Shown here: in pieces, positions 7,497-17,433 of the stretch
How positions within the stretch are numbered: the stretch's first letter is position 1
Layout: the number at the start of each line of letters is the position of its first letter
Assembly: GCA_040877935.1 (NCBI GenBank)
Contig: JBBDNB010000057.1
Span: forward strand, 86,151 to 127,802
Source: Chitinophagales bacterium
Lineage (GTDB): Bacteria; Bacteroidota; Bacteroidia; Chitinophagales; CAIOSU01
Length of the DNA: 41,652 nucleotides
Reading direction: 5' to 3'
Made by a program: the position numbers and the translations under genes
The notes under the pieces: model-generated
The model's database searches: none
What the model was told of the DNA's origin: nothing
Seen by the model: the letters and a program-made list of their open reading frames with translations, nothing else

Positions 7497-10400
7497 TTGA
7501 TATTGATTTTTTTATTGCTTTTCTCGCTTTTTACCCTCAACATCAAAGCACAAAACACCTGTGGTACTGATGAATTGCATGAGCGCATGATGTTGGAGAA
7601 TACCAATTACAAAAATGCTTTTCTTCAACAGAAAGCGACAGTACAAAATAAACTGCAATACAAAAGAATGCATCCTTCCAGTCAACAGGCTGCATCACCA
7701 CAGCAATACACCATTCCTGTAGTAGTGCATGTGATCCATCTGGGCGAATCAGAAGGCCTGGGGAGCAATATTCCCGATTCACAAATTTATGGAGCCATTG
7801 ATGGTTTGAATGACAGATACTCAAATACAATAGGTTCAGGACTTGACATGGATATCAATTTTTGCCTGGCTACAACTACACCCGAGGGCTGTCCTACCAA
7901 TGGTATCAACAGAGTAGATGGTTCGGGTATTCCAAACTATGCAAGCGATGGAATGGAGAGAAGTAATTGCACAGGTGGTGATGAAGAAGACCTAAAGGAT
8001 TTAAGCAAATGGCCGGTTTCTGATTATTACAATATATGGGTGGTGCATGATATATGTGGCAGTGTGGCAGGCTTTGCCTATTATCCCTGGGGAGGGGCCT
8101 ATGATGGAACGGTTATGTACAGTCCATACATGAGATATAATCAGGAAACATTGGCGCATGAGCTGGGACACGGTTTAAATTTACCCCATACTTTTAACGG
8201 AGACAATGATGGAAATTCTTGCCCTGTAAACAATGATTGCACAAACGATGGTGATTATATATGCGACACTCCGCCCCATAAACGAGGAGATTGTGGTACC
8301 AGCAATCCCTGTACCGGAAGTGGGGTTTGGAGTAATTCCAGGAATAATTATATGAGTTATTGCTCTTCCAGAGATTTGTTTACTTCCGATCAAAAAGACC
8401 GAATGCAGGCGACCATGGAAGTATATCCCCGTGCAGACCTTGTCAATTCCTTAGGATGTACCCCATTGAATGTTGAGATTTATTCCAGTCAAGATAGTAT
8501 TTGCACAGGAGGCAGCATGGTGTTGACTGCAATTGGCGATCATATCGATACTTATGAGTGGAGCACCGGTGAAACCGCGCAAAGCATAACTGTTTCACCC
8601 ACAGTGAGTACCAATTATTCCGTTACGGCTACAAGCATTGGAGGCTGTACAGTTACCGATAGCAAAACAATAACAATATTAAGTGGAAGCTATCCACCAC
8701 AGCCGGGAAATATTTCTGGCAATACAAATCCGTGCAGCGGAAGCATTTCCTCCTATTCCATAGCTTCCGTAAATGGTGCAAATTCTTACAACTGGTATTT
8801 TACGGGAAATGGAATAATCAGCGGCAGCGGAACCAGCATAGATTTGCAGGTCAACTCATCGGGAACATTATATGTGGAAGGCGTTAATCATTGCGGCAGT
8901 GGCGATACAAGCAGTTTAAGCATCAATTTGCTTGAAAATACAGGTGCGACCATTACCCGATATGTTTGTGATGCATATACGGCACCTGATGGGCAGGTAT
9001 ATGATACTTCTGGCCTATACACCGCAGTTATGAATAATGCAGCCGGTTGTGACAGTATTATTACTATTGATCTTATTGTTGCCCCTGCTGCTGAGGGTTT
9101 GCAGTCCAACGGAGATATACTGGCCTGTTCGGAAGATGGCCTCCAGACATTAAGTGTAAATGCAGCTTCCGGTGCAATTGTTGATTGGTATGATGCACCG
9201 CTTGGAGGAAATCTACTGGCCTCAAATTCTACAACATATACTACCTCTGTTCCCGGGACATATTATGCCCAGGCAAGATCCACTTTTTTTGTTGAGCCTG
9301 GAGATACTGTTTCGGGCGGAATATTTGCCTACAAGTTTGGCCCAAATGATTTAGGGTATCATACTTCTGGTATAAAAGGATTGATAGCTGCAGCTTCTGA
9401 TCAGGCGAGTGCCGCAGTTTGGGGATGTGAGGGGACGTTTATAGGAAATACATCACAATCTGTTGGAACCGGACAACACAATACCAAAGCAATTGTGCAA
9501 AATTGTGCTGAACCGGGAATTGCCGCCCGTTTATGTGATAGTCTCATCTTAAACGGCTACGGGGACTGGTATCTCCCAAGCTTTTTGGAACTTGAACAAC
9601 TGTTTGCAAATAAAAATGAAATAGGTGGCTTCGTTACCAATAGTTTCTCAGGTTCAAGATATTTTAGTTCTACGGAGAATAATAACAATTCTATTTGGAT
9701 CCTGAATTTTAATAATGGTACGTTTTACAATGCCTGGGGCAAGGATTTGCCTGGAAATGCTCGGGCAGTTAGAACACTCGATATTCCAGATACAAGCTGT
9801 ATTAACACAAACAGAATACCTGTAACCTACTCAGTTTACGAAAATGATACTGTTATTTCCAAAGCTATTTGTCCAAATACAACATTTTTAGGATATTCCG
9901 CACCCGGCACCTATATTGATACTTTTGTTGGCTCCAATGGCTGTGACAGTCTCCGAACAATACAGCTCAGCAAGCATCCTGAAATTCCGCCAATTCCAGA
10001 TACTGAAATATGCCTTTATGATACAGCAGTTATAAATAGCAATGGAGGAGAAGATTTCCTTTGGAGTACGGGCGATACATCATCCTCTATTTCTGTTTCC
10101 CCCACTTCAAATACTAGCTACTATGTGAGTATATCAGACCAATATCAATGTAGCTATACTGACACTTTTGAAGTTGTGGTTAATCCGCTTCCAGTGGCTA
10201 ATGCCGGAAACGATACTTCCATTTGCCTGGGCGACAAAGTAAATCTAATGGGCAAAGGCGGTAGCAACTACACATGGAATACAGGGGAGCAAACAGCATC
10301 CATTGAAGTTAGTCCTATAGAAAAAACCACTTACCGTTTATCTGTCAAAGATTCCAATAATTGTGAATCCGCTGGGGCTGATTCAGTAACAATAGATGTA

Positions 10401-11114
10401 ATGCAACTGCCGGCACTAAACACAAGCCCTGATACAACTATATGTGCCGGGGATTCAACCATACTCTATGCAAATGGACCAGGTGAAATACTTTGGAACA
10501 CAGCAGACACAAGCAATGTCATAATAGTGAGTCCTGCTTCTGATTCTGCAAAATATATTGTTCAAATTACAGACAGTAATCATTGCATAAATAAGGATAC
10601 ACTTTCAGTCTTTACAAACCAGTTAACTGAACTCAATTTTGAAAATTTAAACACAGATTTATGTTTAAGTGATCAGGAAATCAATTTGATGGCATATCCC
10701 CAAGGTGGTGTTTTTAGTGGGAATGGAGTTGACAAGCAAAAATTCTCACCACAAGCAGCTGGTATTGGAAACCACGAAATCAGATACACTTACACTGATA
10801 CAAATGCCTGTGAAAACTCAATTTCAAAAACCATTGAAGTAAAAAATTGTACAGGAATAAATGATCCTGACCCGGCAGCATCTTTTAAGATTTTCCCCAA
10901 TCCCTTCAATGATAAACTGCATATCCAAAACGATGGAAGTGAAAGCTATGATTACAAAATAATTGACTTGCTCGGCAATGTAGTCGAGGAGGAATACAAC
11001 AATAGAGCGGCAGTTAAACCAATAGCTTTGCCAGCGCTAAGTTCCGGTGTTTATTTTCTCCATATACATACAAAATCAGGTTTACAGCTGAGCAAAAAAA
11101 TTGTGAAGTGGTAG
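7497..11114 (+). CDS. Secreted M43 (pappalysin-type) metalloprotease with DUF1566 and T9SS sorting domains
   Basis: The 1205-residue protein has a hydrophobic signal segment (residues 1 to about 18). The M43 catalytic domain (about 70-310) has the zinc motif LAHELGHGLNLPH (His221, Glu222, His225, His231) and a Met-turn at NNYMSYC (Met286). Cys-rich Ig/PKD-like repeats follow (IYSSQDSICTGGSMVLTA, WSTGETAQSITVSPT and similar units recurring near 860, 930 and 1000). A DUF1566/Lcl C-terminal-type domain is inserted at about 600-763 (GLIAAASDQASAAVWGCEG, GYGDWYLPSFLELEQLF, YFSSTEN, ARAVRTL). The end is a T9SS type A sorting domain (FKIFPNPFNDKLHIQN to LSKKIVKW). It should be exported and cell-surface bound or released. 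The start is doubtful: after an in-frame stop at 7482 there is no ATG, only TTG at 7497 or 7503, and the signal peptide lacks a basic N-region. Confidence 0.88.
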   Translation: MILIFLLLFSLFTLNIKAQNTCGTDELHERMMLENTNYKNAFLQQKATVQNKLQYKRMHPSSQQAASPQQYTIPVVVHVIHLGESEGLGSNIPDSQIYGAIDGLNDRYSNTIGSGLDMDINFCLATTTPEGCPTNGINRVDGSGIPNYASDGMERSNCTGGDEEDLKDLSKWPVSDYYNIWVVHDICGSVAGFAYYPWGGAYDGTVMYSPYMRYNQETLAHELGHGLNLPHTFNGDNDGNSCPVNNDCTNDGDYICDTPPHKRGDCGTSNPCTGSGVWSNSRNNYMSYCSSRDLFTSDQKDRMQATMEVYPRADLVNSLGCTPLNVEIYSSQDSICTGGSMVLTAIGDHIDTYEWSTGETAQSITVSPTVSTNYSVTATSIGGCTVTDSKTITILSGSYPPQPGNISGNTNPCSGSISSYSIASVNGANSYNWYFTGNGIISGSGTSIDLQVNSSGTLYVEGVNHCGSGDTSSLSINLLENTGATITRYVCDAYTAPDGQVYDTSGLYTAVMNNAAGCDSIITIDLIVAPAAEGLQSNGDILACSEDGLQTLSVNAASGAIVDWYDAPLGGNLLASNSTTYTTSVPGTYYAQARSTFFVEPGDTVSGGIFAYKFGPNDLGYHTSGIKGLIAAASDQASAAVWGCEGTFIGNTSQSVGTGQHNTKAIVQNCAEPGIAARLCDSLILNGYGDWYLPSFLELEQLFANKNEIGGFVTNSFSGSRYFSSTENNNNSIWILNFNNGTFYNAWGKDLPGNARAVRTLDIPDTSCINTNRIPVTYSVYENDTVISKAICPNTTFLGYSAPGTYIDTFVGSNGCDSLRTIQLSKHPEIPPIPDTEICLYDTAVINSNGGEDFLWSTGDTSSSISVSPTSNTSYYVSISDQYQCSYTDTFEVVVNPLPVANAGNDTSICLGDKVNLMGKGGSNYTWNTGEQTASIEVSPIEKTTYRLSVKDSNNCESAGADSVTIDVMQLPALNTSPDTTICAGDSTILYANGPGEILWNTADTSNVIIVSPASDSAKYIVQITDSNHCINKDTLSVFTNQLTELNFENLNTDLCLSDQEINLMAYPQGGVFSGNGVDKQKFSPQAAGIGNHEIRYTYTDTNACENSISKTIEVKNCTGINDPDPAASFKIFPNPFNDKLHIQNDGSESYDYKIIDLLGNVVEEEYNNRAAVKPIALPALSSGVYFLHIHTKSGLQLSKKIVKW

Positions 11115-11129
11115 TTTGTGATTTGATGT

Positions 11130-11249
11130 ATCAAAAACTTACCAAGCCTCTGAGACTTAGGAAGATTTGTAAGGGGTGGTTGAGCGGTTTATGTTATTTG
11201 CATAAGCTCGGATTTCCTGGTCTAAGGCTTTGAAAGTTTCAGATAGTCA
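11130..11249. repeat. Right copy of the ~120-bp direct repeat flanking the M43 gene
   Basis: It begins 15 bases after the metalloprotease stop codon and matches 7134-7252. The hairpin at its start is imperfect here (AAGCCTCTGAGACTT) but sits where a terminator for the metalloprotease would be expected. From 11250 to 11398 I see nothing coding. Confidence 0.9.
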
Positions 11250-11398
11250 AAGTGGCAATAAAAGGAAAAGCATTGACCGATCAAACATCCCCAAGAATGG
11301 ACAATTCATCTATCATCATGGAATTGCCATAAAATAGACAAATAATTAAGTCATACATCATTTAAGCGGCAAGTTTATTGTTTGATAAAAGAGGTTCA

Positions 11399-12286
11399 TT
11401 ATTTGGGAATGCTAAGTTCTGCTAACAATCCATTCTTCTTAATTATCTCACTTAATTGTGTAAAGGGAATTTCAACTTCGTATGGCAGATAATCGTATGA
11501 TGCATTACTATATATGCTAATTGTAAAAACAACTGACTTAGCTGTAAAGCAGTATGCCTTATTTACAGAAAAAGTTTTTAATTCTGTTGTGCTAAAACTA
11601 CTATTGGAGGTTTTTTGAAAGTATTCTTTTACAAAATCTTTGTAACTCGGTTTTAATATTTTGTTAAGTCCTACGGTATCTAAGTTGTGAATATTTATTG
11701 TAACGCAATGTTCGGTATAAAATGTGATTTTACCATCTGGTGGAATTGATCTGTATATTTTTGTAAAATTAATTATATGATTATTGAGGTAATTTACTCG
11801 AATGAAAGAGGCATTGTGAAATTTTAATGTTTTAGCTTTTTGGGCACTAATAGATTTTGGAAATATCCGATCTAAAGCAATTTCAGGGAATTTTACCTCT
11901 TTAACTTCATAGTTAAATCCAAGACTATTCTCCCAATCAGACTTAGCATTAATCTTGATAAGAGAATTTATTTTTTTTTGAGCAATACTGTCTTTCATTC
12001 CATGAACAGAAGGATATTGATAGATTGATCGATAAAAAAATGGCATCCCAAAATTATCTATTGTTGTGTCTTTCGAATGCATAATAAACGTATTATAATT
12101 TACATTATTTTTTGAATTAAATTGTATTGCTTGATTTTTAATTAATGTTTTATCTTCTTTTTCATCATCAAATAACAAGTAATTACTGAATTTTTTTTTA
12201 GGAAAGTACATTTTCTTAACACTCCAGAATGTCATTGTAATTACTGTAAAGATAATTAAATAAAATATATGTTGTTTTAAAACCAT
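11399..12286 (-). CDS. Membrane-anchored protein of unknown function, last gene of the operon
   Basis: The 295-residue product is not recognised. It has one N-terminal membrane segment (about residues 6-24, HIFYLIIFTVITMTFWSV) followed by a basic stretch, then a largely polar, beta-rich-looking domain of about 260 residues (for example KTLKFHNASFIRVNYLNNHIINFTKIYR as two strands), presumably outside the cytoplasmic membrane. It is 28 bp downstream of the polytopic penicillin-binding protein gene and is the last gene of the minus-strand operon. No lipobox or repeat is seen. It may be a partner of the penicillin-binding protein, but this rests on position only. Confidence 0.65.
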   Translation of the reverse strand: MVLKQHIFYLIIFTVITMTFWSVKKMYFPKKKFSNYLLFDDEKEDKTLIKNQAIQFNSKNNVNYNTFIMHSKDTTIDNFGMPFFYRSIYQYPSVHGMKDSIAQKKINSLIKINAKSDWENSLGFNYEVKEVKFPEIALDRIFPKSISAQKAKTLKFHNASFIRVNYLNNHIINFTKIYRSIPPDGKITFYTEHCVTINIHNLDTVGLNKILKPSYKDFVKEYFQKTSNSSFSTTELKTFSVNKAYCFTAKSVVFTISIYSNASYDYLPYEVEIPFTQLSEIIKKNGLLAELSIPK

Positions 12287-12314
12287 AGTGGTTTAATGTT
12301 TATGTTTTTGTTAA

Positions 12315-15300
12315 TCAGTCTTGAAGCTTATTGTAAATTAATGCAGCTAACGCACCAGCTGTTTTAGCTCCAGATCCAAATGGTATTTCAGGTGTGCCGT
12401 TACATTTTAATTGTTCATTTTCATTCTTGCAATATGAAACCCATGATACGATTAGGGTTTTTCCATCAGATAAAACTGTATAACCGTGTTTTGCTTCGTC
12501 AGATGTTCCTGTCTTAAAATAGTAAGTTTTATCAGTAGGAAGTAAGTCTTTTATGTGTATTCCAGTTCCTTCTGGTTCCATTGCATGACTTAATGCGAGT
12601 TTTATATTGTCAGCATTTGTTCGGTTGTATATCTGTCTGTGCTTTGGTGTAAATATTAAATTTTGGCCAGAAGAATTAAAATAAGAAGAAAAAACAGTTA
12701 GTTGACGATACATTCCTCCATTGAGCAGTACTTGATACATCTGAGCTATATCATACAATGTCATATTTCTAGAGCCAAGAGGGTAGTTTACTTCATATTC
12801 ACCATGCTTGGATTTATTTTTAAAATCAAGGTATGGATCTTTTGAAATATTCATTTCATAGAATTTATTTTCAACTCTTTCAAACAAATATATTGGATTT
12901 ATCAACTCCCTAATATTCACCATTGGAGCATTAAGTGATTGCCTTAATATTTGGGGTATTCCCACGTAATAATTAGAATATACTCCCCTGAAATTTTTAG
13001 GGGTGAGTTTGCCTTTCATATCGCCATCATAAAGGCGGATTTCATCAAAATTCCAACCTTCTTCAAGAAGTTGAATTAATAAGAATGGTTTTATAAGGCT
13101 GGCTATATTGTATCCAGTTCCAAACGATGTTAAGTCAGTTTCACCCCGCCCCCCATAGTGTCCTATTATATTGCCTGTTTTTATGTCAACTACAAGTACA
13201 GCTGAGTATAGGTTATGTTCTTTATTTACTATTTTATTTTCAAACAAAAATTCAAAATTACTGACCGCACCAGCAATTTGTTTCTGGTTTTTAAGAGATA
13301 AAGAACTTATGTAATTGCCTGCTGGATTATTGAAATAATTAATTTCTTTTCGAAGGAATTCATTTGTAGTTGTATGACAATAGCTGTTATATTGCTTGTT
13401 TGCAAACCTCAAATTCTGACTTTTAAGTAGAGCAATGTCTTGCTTTGATAAAAAACCTTGGTTATTCCATGACTCAGCTTTAATCAGTAATGTTTTCTTT
13501 ATTTCTTCGGGATAATATGCAACCTCTGAGTATTTGATGTACCCTTTTGTAGTCTTATATAAAGAGCCGCTTTTAAGGGTAGTAATAAGATACATCATTT
13601 CAAGTTGGTTCAATTCTTTTAATGGTTTTCCAAATGCATAATAAGCTCCATTTATTATACCACAGTGCCCTTTCCCATGAAAGCTCGCCACATTAAGGTA
13701 GAATGTTATAATTTCTTCAGGACTATATTGATTAGAAAGCTGATATGAAGTCAGTATTTCAGCAAATTTCTTTTGAATATCTTGTGGAAATTTACCAAAG
13801 CCAAAGAATCCCTTGTTTTTTATAAATTGCTGATTTAAGTTAGAACCACCACCTTTATCTAAGAAATACCTGTATAGTACTGTAAATGAAAAACCATGCC
13901 AATTTGATCTGTTTGGAAGAAAGTCATTTTGACTTAAAAACCCACGGTCTTCATTAATAATCAAACATTTTAAAAGAAATGGAGGTATCTTAGAATATTC
14001 AACTGCTATACTCGGGTATTCTTTAGAATTATCTGAAAAAAGTAAATTATCATCTTTATCGAAAACCGCATTAACTTCATTATTGTCTGTGAGATTTAAG
14101 GGAATTGGAAAATAAGTAAGCAAAGAACAAATCAGAAATATAGCGCTAATCATTATTCCAACACTTTTTAATAAAGATTTACTGGAATGGAGTAAGTAAA
14201 TAATTATCGGCTGATAAGTAACCTCAGGAGCAGAGAAATTTTTAACTTTTGCGCGTATTAAAGAGATAAATAAGAAGAAAAAATATGTTGAGACTAATAA
14301 TGTAATTAGAAATAATAATGCCATTAGCATTAAAGTCACAAAGAAAAAGAATAGCTTCATTTTAAACACAAAGAATAGCAAACTAACTAATCCCACTACA
14401 TAGTAGAATTTTTTCTCTTTCTCTGGTTTGACGATGTTCATATTTGGGCCTAATTCAGAAGGTCCTTCAACCAGCATAATGACACCTAAATAGTTGAATC
14501 CTTTGGCAAGGTGCAAGCGAAGTAAGAGATAACTAACAATACAAGCAATTATGCCAATGAAACCAATTAGCCAATTGTTTTCATGAAATTGAATACCTGT
14601 AAAAAAGGGCAAATGCAGGATTAATGCGATAATATATACAGTTAAAACTATCCGCCAGGGCGAAAAAACAATCTTTTGGACATATTGCTTCATCTCAACG
14701 TAGTTTAATATTGAGTTCCTGTATTTGTCCACTTTTAAAAGGTTTATGTGTGCCAAGGACAGATAAAAAATACCAAGAGCAATTTTGGATAGCCCCAGAA
14801 AAGTTAGGTGTGCTACCTGAGAAATCATTGGAATGCTTTGGCTGTAGAGCACCAAATCAAGCAAGATGAAAATGATAACAGCAATAAATCCAAAATAAAA
14901 CACATCACTTTCGCTATAGGAAGCCGGATTATTATACTTCTGATTTATTTCGTTCAAGAATTTTCTAACTCCCCTGTAAATAAGATGGACTGCTAAAAAT
15001 TGGATAGCGGGTGTCAATATTAAACCCGATATCAGGTGATTGAATGCGAAAGGGTTTTGAGATTCATTGGAGAAAGAGAAGACCCCTCTTAACAAAATGA
15101 AAAAAGATACCAAATCATCAGACAGAATATATGCTACTAAAGCTATACTAAACTTGTAAAATACAAATCCTGTAACAGCTATAATGGAGATAAAAAATAG
15201 TATTACTACAATAGCCCCAAAATCCACAAATTCTTTTGGGAAACTGATTTTTTTCGTTTTTGACCAGACGAATTGGGAGAGATCAGGGAGCAATTTTATT

Positions 15301-15350
15301 AACGCTGCAATCAAACCTATAAAACTGATAAATGCTAATAAAAATATCAT
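12315..15350 (-). CDS. Class A penicillin-binding protein with a large polytopic membrane domain
   Basis: The 1011-residue protein combines three parts. Residues 1 to about 415 contain roughly 10-12 hydrophobic segments. Residues about 440-600 are a GT51 peptidoglycan glycosyltransferase: INEDRGF (Glu467), GGGSNLNQQFIKNKG (canonical GGSTxTQQ) and YSPEEIITFYLN with GAYYAFGK. Residues about 715-1005 are a transpeptidase with all three motifs: SLIK (Ser751/Lys754), SLN (805-807) and KTGT (946-949). Known class A enzymes have a single membrane anchor, so the polytopic N-terminus is exceptional. The first glycosyltransferase motif lacks the usual downstream His-x-Gly, so polymerase activity is likely but not certain. 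Its ATG overlaps the stop of the upstream VWA-like lipoprotein gene by four bases (ATGA). Role inferred: dedicated, signal-controlled cell-wall synthesis. Confidence 0.88.
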   Translation of the reverse strand: MIFLLAFISFIGLIAALIKLLPDLSQFVWSKTKKISFPKEFVDFGAIVVILFFISIIAVTGFVFYKFSIALVAYILSDDLVSFFILLRGVFSFSNESQNPFAFNHLISGLILTPAIQFLAVHLIYRGVRKFLNEINQKYNNPASYSESDVFYFGFIAVIIFILLDLVLYSQSIPMISQVAHLTFLGLSKIALGIFYLSLAHINLLKVDKYRNSILNYVEMKQYVQKIVFSPWRIVLTVYIIALILHLPFFTGIQFHENNWLIGFIGIIACIVSYLLLRLHLAKGFNYLGVIMLVEGPSELGPNMNIVKPEKEKKFYYVVGLVSLLFFVFKMKLFFFFVTLMLMALLFLITLLVSTYFFFLFISLIRAKVKNFSAPEVTYQPIIIYLLHSSKSLLKSVGIMISAIFLICSLLTYFPIPLNLTDNNEVNAVFDKDDNLLFSDNSKEYPSIAVEYSKIPPFLLKCLIINEDRGFLSQNDFLPNRSNWHGFSFTVLYRYFLDKGGGSNLNQQFIKNKGFFGFGKFPQDIQKKFAEILTSYQLSNQYSPEEIITFYLNVASFHGKGHCGIINGAYYAFGKPLKELNQLEMMYLITTLKSGSLYKTTKGYIKYSEVAYYPEEIKKTLLIKAESWNNQGFLSKQDIALLKSQNLRFANKQYNSYCHTTTNEFLRKEINYFNNPAGNYISSLSLKNQKQIAGAVSNFEFLFENKIVNKEHNLYSAVLVVDIKTGNIIGHYGGRGETDLTSFGTGYNIASLIKPFLLIQLLEEGWNFDEIRLYDGDMKGKLTPKNFRGVYSNYYVGIPQILRQSLNAPMVNIRELINPIYLFERVENKFYEMNISKDPYLDFKNKSKHGEYEVNYPLGSRNMTLYDIAQMYQVLLNGGMYRQLTVFSSYFNSSGQNLIFTPKHRQIYNRTNADNIKLALSHAMEPEGTGIHIKDLLPTDKTYYFKTGTSDEAKHGYTVLSDGKTLIVSWVSYCKNENEQLKCNGTPEIPFGSGAKTAGALAALIYNKLQD

Positions 15351-16129
15351 AGTATAACTTTATTTGAAAGGTTATCAATGAATTGGTATTCAAGTTCTAG
15401 CTCTTTAAAAACACTTATCCAAAAAGCTTTTATTTTTCTGCGACTTACATTGCCTTTCGGCTCTGATTTTAAGACCATAATAATTTTTGCTTGAAGTCCT
15501 TGCTGTTGTCGTTGGCGAAACTCCCCAATAACCGATGGCTCTATAATCTCTTTATAAAGTGTTGAGACTTTCTCAGAACCAGGTATTGAGTCGTAAAGGC
15601 TTAAATGCTCATTGTACTCTACACCGTCAGAAAGGATTAAAAAATAATTTTCGGCATCAACGTCAGCTTGAATAATTGCTTTTAAAAGTATGTTAGCAAC
15701 ACTTGTGCTTGAAGTAACTACCGTATCATCCGTAAGGGCATTATACTCCACCGTCTTTTCCCTCATCAACTCCACGAGGGGTTTAGGATTGGCCAGACGT
15801 CTTTCCTCTTCTCCGCTCAAGCCTTTACGAGTGATTGAAATAGATTGAGTGGAGATATCCAATGTTTCCTGTCCGCCAAAATGAGCAAAGGACAACGAGA
15901 ATTGCTCGCAAGGAGAGATATTACCGAGGCTGGTGCGTTGCATAAAGCCTGGGAAGTTTCCTTTCAAATCTGATTCTATCTCCTTGAAAAGTTCTTTGTC
16001 TGAAAGATCCATTAGAATGAAGGCGTGTCGCTTCTCAACCTGATCACACTCAATCATTGACGAGCATGATGATAGCAGGCATATAAGGGTGGCAATGGAA
16101 AGTAAAAACAATATGGTTGAAGTTCTCAT
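15347..16129 (-). CDS. VWA-like lipoprotein
   Basis: The 260-residue product has a lipoprotein signal peptide with lipobox LLSSC (Cys22). The mature part looks like a von Willebrand factor A fold. It opens with a hydrophobic strand ending in ILMDLSDKELF (Asp41, Ser43; a partial D-x-S-x-S MIDAS motif with Asp for the second Ser). A later strand, NYFLILSDGVEY, fits the VWA LLSDG strand. TSSTSVANILLKAI lies between them and could supply the MIDAS threonine or serine. Such domains usually mediate metal-dependent protein contacts. It sits 2 bp after the coiled-coil membrane protein gene and overlaps the penicillin-binding protein gene by 4 bp, so the three are probably made and used together. The VWA assignment is by pattern only. 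Confidence 0.7.
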   Translation of the reverse strand: MRTSTILFLLSIATLICLLSSCSSMIECDQVEKRHAFILMDLSDKELFKEIESDLKGNFPGFMQRTSLGNISPCEQFSLSFAHFGGQETLDISTQSISITRKGLSGEEERRLANPKPLVELMREKTVEYNALTDDTVVTSSTSVANILLKAIIQADVDAENYFLILSDGVEYNEHLSLYDSIPGSEKVSTLYKEIIEPSVIGEFRQRQQQGLQAKIIMVLKSEPKGNVSRRKIKAFWISVFKELELEYQFIDNLSNKVIL

Positions 16130-16131
16130 AA

Positions 16132-17430
16132 TTATGAAATTTTGAAATGATTGATAATATCTTTTGTCTCAGGCCATTCAGGTTTGAGGATAGCCTGCTT
16201 TACTGAATCACCTGATAGGATATCCTCATATTCTGCCCTATACTCATCGAACTCGTCCTTTAGGGCAGTAAATAATTCCGTACGTTCGATTTCCTTTGAA
16301 GTGATACTTTGGTCTATTTCTTCTGTCTTTTTCTTTAAGGATTCCAATTTGTCGCTTAAGGGAATCAAATCCTCAGCATTTGTTTTATGATTCTGAATTT
16401 CAGCTTCGATGTTTTCCTTCTTTGTACGGAGGATCTGTACTTCCTTTTTTAACTGCTTCCATTTATTCAGAGCCCAGGCGGTGTCATCTTCTTGAACTGG
16501 GAATTCTTCATCATTCATTTCCTTTTCTACTGTATCTTCCTCCGCTGGCTTACTGAAATAGGGATTTGGTACTATAAAAAAGATGATTAGAAAAAATAGG
16601 ATACCTAGTCCAGCCGGTGCCCATTCCATCTTGCGATATAATTCGACCCATTCTGGGTTCGATATATTGGCAATATTGTCCGCTGGCGCATTGGCCTCGT
16701 CTATTGACCACATGGAAGCATCTGTAGTTTCTGTTTGTTCAGGGTAGATATAATGCAAGGTGGTGGGGGCAAACATCATGATCCCAATCATGAGCAGGAA
16801 GAATCCCATTGCTATATTGTAAATGAGTTTCTTGCTTTTACGGGCCATGTGTGCTACGATATGGAATAGGAGTATCAAAACAAACATAGCAAGTACCCTG
16901 GCACCAATTTCTTCATAGCTCTTTACGTCTCTCAAACTATCAATCTGAGTGATGTAGGTAAAGGCTTCAATTACGATATACATTAAAAATATAGCAAAGG
17001 GTAATACCCATTTTTTCTTTTTTGGCTTTGAGGGTTTTTCCTCTTCTACTTCTTTCTGAGGCTCTTCTTCCACAAGCACCACATCTCTTTTGTCCATGTG
17101 TTCCTTGTGTTGTTCCAGTTCGGATTTCTTCAGTTCCAGCTCTTCTTCAATTCGCTTTAGCTCCTTATCTAATGAGCTGCTTGTTTCATGGTGTCCCTTT
17201 TCAAGCTTTTCGTAGGAAGTGCGGTAATGTAGCATCTCCTGAAAAATGCCATCACGCTCTTCCTCCAAAGACTTAATATCATTGTTGAGCTTACGTATGG
17301 CTTTGTATTTCTCATGCCCCATGATCTTTCCAAGGCCAGGAGTAAAGTGAAATGTGCCATTCTTCCTATAAGGAGCCTGACTCATATCAATATCTTTCTT
17401 CGCAAAGCGGTATTTGTCAAGTTTCAACAT
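16132..17430 (-). CDS. Four-TM coiled-coil membrane protein, unknown
   Basis: The 432-residue protein belongs to no family I recognise. It has a cytoplasmic-looking N-terminal coiled coil (about 40-115, Glu/Lys-rich heptads) and a charged linker. A hydrophobic core of four segments follows (about 141-162, 178-198, 203-224 and 272-290), with an acidic loop between the third and fourth. A second long coiled coil spans about 320-405. The topology puts both coiled coils on the same side, probably the cytoplasm, with the acidic loop outside. It lies 3 bp after the 66-codon gene and 2 bp before the VWA-like lipoprotein gene. A role linking the cytosolic receiver proteins to the envelope enzymes is plausible but inferred. 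Confidence 0.7.
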   Translation of the reverse strand: MLKLDKYRFAKKDIDMSQAPYRKNGTFHFTPGLGKIMGHEKYKAIRKLNNDIKSLEEERDGIFQEMLHYRTSYEKLEKGHHETSSSLDKELKRIEEELELKKSELEQHKEHMDKRDVVLVEEEPQKEVEEEKPSKPKKKKWVLPFAIFLMYIVIEAFTYITQIDSLRDVKSYEEIGARVLAMFVLILLFHIVAHMARKSKKLIYNIAMGFFLLMIGIMMFAPTTLHYIYPEQTETTDASMWSIDEANAPADNIANISNPEWVELYRKMEWAPAGLGILFFLIIFFIVPNPYFSKPAEEDTVEKEMNDEEFPVQEDDTAWALNKWKQLKKEVQILRTKKENIEAEIQNHKTNAEDLIPLSDKLESLKKKTEEIDQSITSKEIERTELFTALKDEFDEYRAEYEDILSGDSVKQAILKPEWPETKDIINHFKIS

Positions 17431-17433
17431 GGT

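Noticed and set aside
7134-11249. Insertion sequence or composite transposon around the metalloprotease
   Set aside because: The flanking repeats encode nothing, and no transposase or target duplication is visible.
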